From Puffinus mauretanicus (lineage: Eukaryota > Chordata > Aves > Procellariiformes > Procellariidae), in the NCBI GenBank assembly GCA_023333565.1, contig JAJKFH010000227.1, forward strand, positions 1,674,001 through 1,738,000: a stretch of 64,000 nucleotides of DNA, read 5' to 3'. Under the pieces are notes generated by a model. The model saw nothing but the letters and a program-made list of their open reading frames with translations. It had not been told where the DNA came from and searched no databases. The translations under genes were made by a program, and so were the position numbers. Every line of letters begins with the position of its first letter. Positions within the stretch are counted from its first letter, which is position 1. Positions 61,118 to 64,000 of this stretch are shown one piece after another.

Positions 61118-61679
61118 CCTGTTGGGACAAAACTACAGCAGGTAAGTCAGTGTCAGGTGAAGACATCGCATGTACAAAGGTGAAATAACGCCATTTTCTA
61201 TTTGTCTATAAAAAAGAAAAGCCGGCCTAGAGGTTTCCTGCCCCTTGAACGAAGAGCAGCACATCAAACCAAACCGCTCTGGCATTTTCAGGGACATTCC
61301 CCCACGAGAGGTACCTGGATGAGGCTTCCTCTCCCCGCTTTTTTCCCCGCAGCCTCCTGTATTTGAACTCAAAAGCATTCCCTTGTTCAAGTCGGCCTTC
61401 TGAAATGCTTTTGCTGGGTAACAAATCATTACTGGGCACAAGCCAGCAGCCCCAGGCCAGCCAAGTTTAAACACAGCTTGCACCCACTGAAGAAACGCTC
61501 CAGCAGCGAACAACACCGACACCTCCGAGGGAAGGGCAGACACCCAGCTAACGGTCTCTCCCACAGACCCGTGTGCCCGCGCAACGGCTGGCCGGGAGCG
61601 GCGCATCCACTCCAGGATTCGGGTTTCTCCCGGGCCCCTGATCTCAGCTAAAAACCCTGATCTCAACTAAAAAAACCCA

Positions 61680-62328
61680 CGACCCCCCCGCCCGCGAGGT
61701 GAGCGCGGAGCCCACGCCCGACCTTGCCGTGGGGCTCTCGGCGCAGGGAGGCGGCCCCCCACCCCCCGCTCACGGTGTCACCCACGGCGGTGACGCCTCA
61801 CGCCCGCCCGACGTGACGTGACACCGGCGATATGACGCCGCACCGACACGGGGCAGCGCTGAGGCCCCTTCAAGGGGAGGGGGAGGCCGCAGCGCTCCCC
61901 CCTCATTCCCCCCCTCAAACCCGGGCTGCTCCGGCCCCTCGGCGCGGGTGGATGCGGCGGGGAGGGCCCGCCCTGCCAGTGGCGGGGAGCGGCAGCCCCC
62001 GCACCCCCCTCCCGGCCCCGCCGCCCGCCGCGGCCCGACGACCTGGCGACCGTCCTCTACGCCGGGCTGCGACCGGAAGGAGCCGCCGGGCGGAAGCGCG
62101 GTGCACGCCGGGACACGCGGGCGAGCGAGAAGCCGCAAAAGAGCGGCCCCCGCCCGCGGGGCTGATGGGATGCGGGCGGACCGTCTCTCGCTTTTTACGA
62201 CAGCGCCGGCGGCGCTTGGCGGCGTTTGGCGACACTTGGCGGCGGGCGGCCTGAGGGGAGGCGGCGGGACCAGGACCGGGCCGGTGCGCGGCGGCGGGGG
62301 CGGCCGCGGGGCTGTCTGCCGTGGCAGG
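61680..62328. promoter_or_regulatory. Divergent CpG-island promoter of COX4I1 and EMC8
   Basis: Very GC- and CpG-rich DNA between the COX4I1 ATG exon (minus) and the EMC8 ATG (plus). No TATA box is obvious. COX4I1 exon 1 (noncoding) should lie here, but I could not place its donor with confidence. In human the two genes also share a divergent promoter (established knowledge). Confidence 0.7.
62073..62096 (+). promoter_or_regulatory. Paired ETS (GABP/NRF-2) sites
   Basis: CCGGAAG at 62,073-62,079 and CGGAAG at 62,091-62,096, in the same orientation and 18 bases apart. COX4I1 promoters in mammals depend on tandem GABP/NRF-2 sites (established). The match here is by motif only. Confidence 0.5.
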
Positions 62329-62538
62329 ATGAAGCTGACCACGCAGGCCTACTGCAAGATGGTGCTGCACGGCGCTAAGTACCCACACTGCGCCGTGAAC
62401 GGGCTGCTGGTGGCCGAGCGGCCTTCAGCTGCCCCGCGCCGCGATCAGGCCGGGCCCCCCTCGCTCTTCGTCGACTGCATCCCGCTCTTCCACGGCACCC
62501 TGGCCCTGGCGCCCATGCTGGAGGTGGCCCTCACCCTG
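62329..62538 (+). CDS. EMC8: ER membrane protein complex subunit 8, coding exon 1 (partial gene)
   Basis: This is a cytosolic subunit of the EMC, the insertase for tail-anchored and multipass proteins at the ER. It has an MPN-like fold without protease function. The exon encodes 70 residues: [32 protein letters not shown] and [20 protein letters not shown], ending TL before GTAAGG, phase 0. Human EMC8 begins MPGVKLTTQ, so this ATG stands where human has Val4 and the protein would be three residues shorter at the N-terminus. The frame is open upstream to 61,948 only because the island lacks stops. Remaining exons are not in the window. Confidence 0.94.
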
Positions 62539-64000
62539 GTAAGGCCCTAGGCCTGGGAGCGAGGGGCTGGCGTGCGGGGCGGCGGGCGGGCTGGGGGGGG
62601 TCTCCAGGTCCTGGCTGAGCTCGGGGGGTGCGGCCGGGGCGAGGAAGGGCTGGTGCTGAGGGGACCTTGGGGAGCTCCGCCAGCCCTGCGCTAGCGGCAG
62701 CCCAGTCTGTGGGGTGAGCGGAGTGTTTCTAGAGTGGAAAAACCCCCGAGGCCCACTCGCTCTATGGCTTTCTGCTGGGGAAGCAGCAAAAAGCTACAGA
62801 GCCTCGAAGTTTTGTCTAATTTCTTTTTCAGTGCAGAGAAACTGCTATTTATATTAGTGTCATTATCCCCGAATAACTCCCAGAGGGAGCGTCCTTATTC
62901 TACAGCAGAAAGAGCTTTTCCCAGCTTACCTTTAAGGCACTTCAAAGCGGTATCAGCTAATTGGTAAAGGGTGTGCTTGTCTCCAGGGTAGAGTGTATAG
63001 ATGCGTATAAGTATGTATTTCTGAATTCATTTTGGTGTGCTTTCCCCATTTATGGAAGCCATTAGCCTAAATAGGAAGAAATGAAGTCTCTTTGTACTGC
63101 AGGTCTGGCTTGGGTTTGAGATCTCACAGGTGTATTGCGAGCTCGCTGTGGGTTAGTTAACCACGGGATAGCCGAGCACTCCCCGTTACGATACCCCATA
63201 CCTCGCCCGCTGCTGTGGAAGAGCAGTAAGTCCTTGTGGGATAATCCGTTTTCCCCCCTCTCGTCATGTAGGCAGGATGGGATCAGTGTCAGGAGCGTGG
63301 GGCTGGACCTTTCCAGTCTCAGCCCCCTGGTCATGAAAACTGGGAGCCATTCTGCACTGCCTGGCTTTTGGGGAGGGTCCCTTTGTCAAAACCAGAAGAC
63401 GGAGGGAGCGAAACATGCTTGGATTTTATTATAAATGGGAGTCGGGGTGGGCTGGTGCAAATCTGGAGGCAAAGAAGTGCTTTGGCACCTTCACGGTAGA
63501 CGTAGCTGCCTCTAAAGTGAGATCTGGGTCTGATTTGAGCTCCGGACTTTTCTACCCATTTAAAGACTTCTCATTGTTAGCACGAGAAAAATCCATCCCT
63601 TTTTGATACCTGTAAAAAAACAACTTGTTTCTGATTCTTGTAGACTTCTTGCCCTAAATGTTTCCCTCACTTTAATAGATGATACAATACAAATAATGAT
63701 TTGTAAATAAATTCTGATTTTCTCCAGTTGAGATGAACGTTGAGCTCTTTCTGAAGCCTGGTTACGATTAAATGCAGCCAGAGGCAGAGGGGCAGGGGCT
63801 GAGCCTGAGCCCTGGCCATTTGGGTTTGCCATATCGTGCAAAATTTGTTAGTCTTAAATATATTTACACCAGCATAACAGTGTAACACAGAGATGTATGC
63901 TGCTAGCGTAATCATTTTCTGCTTACGGTTTTCCTCATGTTACTGCTTGGGAAAATGTAATAATACTGATTATAATTGCTGTAATGTAGGCAGGGCTTGA
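62539..64000 (+). other. EMC8: EMC8 intron 1, 5' part
   Basis: The intron starts GTAAGG and no exon matching the next EMC8 segment (DSWCKDHSY-like) is found before the window ends. The first 200 bases are still CpG-rich, then the DNA becomes AT-richer. No repeat is recognised. Confidence 0.75.

Noticed and set aside
61948..62550. 200-codon plus-strand frame giving EMC8 a long N-terminal extension
   Set aside because: Human EMC8 has no such extension and the added sequence is CpG-island noise. The MKLTTQ start is preferred.
1..64000. Search for CRISPR arrays, tRNA or rRNA genes, operons and bacterial signals
   Set aside because: None seen. The tandem arrays lack a repeat-spacer pattern and the gene structures are those of a vertebrate.

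Overview
The window is bird nuclear DNA. The evidence is a 3'-terminal CR1 retroposon fragment of avian type at 28.7-29.1 kb, short vertebrate introns with GT/AG borders, CpG-rich promoters, and an avian-like IRF8 protein. Four protein-coding genes occupy the right-hand half. All exon calls were made by hand: reading frames, splice phases and family similarity agree across every junction given.

Layout: 1-28.7 kb is intergenic DNA downstream of IRF8 with no convincing exon. It holds scattered low-complexity tracts, a 93-bp tandem duplication at 18.2 kb and one perfect AP-1/IRF composite motif at 9.8 kb. A CR1 fragment (28.7-29.1 kb) precedes the IRF8 3' end. IRF8 lies on the minus strand (about 29.45-38.63 kb) with eight coding exons encoding 428 residues. 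Its TATA promoter at 38.65 kb has two CCAAT boxes, two GAS elements 21 bp apart and a GC-box minisatellite upstream. Next, also on the minus strand, is a complete seven-coding-exon dual-specificity phosphatase of the DUSP22/DUSP15 type (coding 42.5-56.1 kb, 213 residues, Asp57/Cys88/Arg94 intact). COX4I1 follows on the minus strand (coding 58.1-61.1 kb, 171 residues). It appears to share a CpG-rich divergent promoter with EMC8 on the plus strand, of which only coding exon 1 (62,329-62,538) is inside the window.

How the genes relate: IRF8 is a myeloid/B-lineage transcription factor, the phosphatase is probably a membrane-anchored signalling regulator, COX4I1 is a subunit of respiratory complex IV, and EMC8 belongs to the ER membrane protein insertase. 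They do not form a functional pathway. The notable point is genomic: to my knowledge the human interval between IRF8 and COX4I1 has no DUSP gene. Elsewhere in the human genome, however, DUSP22 lies beside IRF4, DUSP15 beside COX4I2, and EMC9 beside IRF9. This window keeps IRF-DUSP-COX4-EMC together and looks like a relatively complete descendant of the pre-duplication block. I see no CRISPR, tRNA, rRNA, viral gene or intact mobile element.
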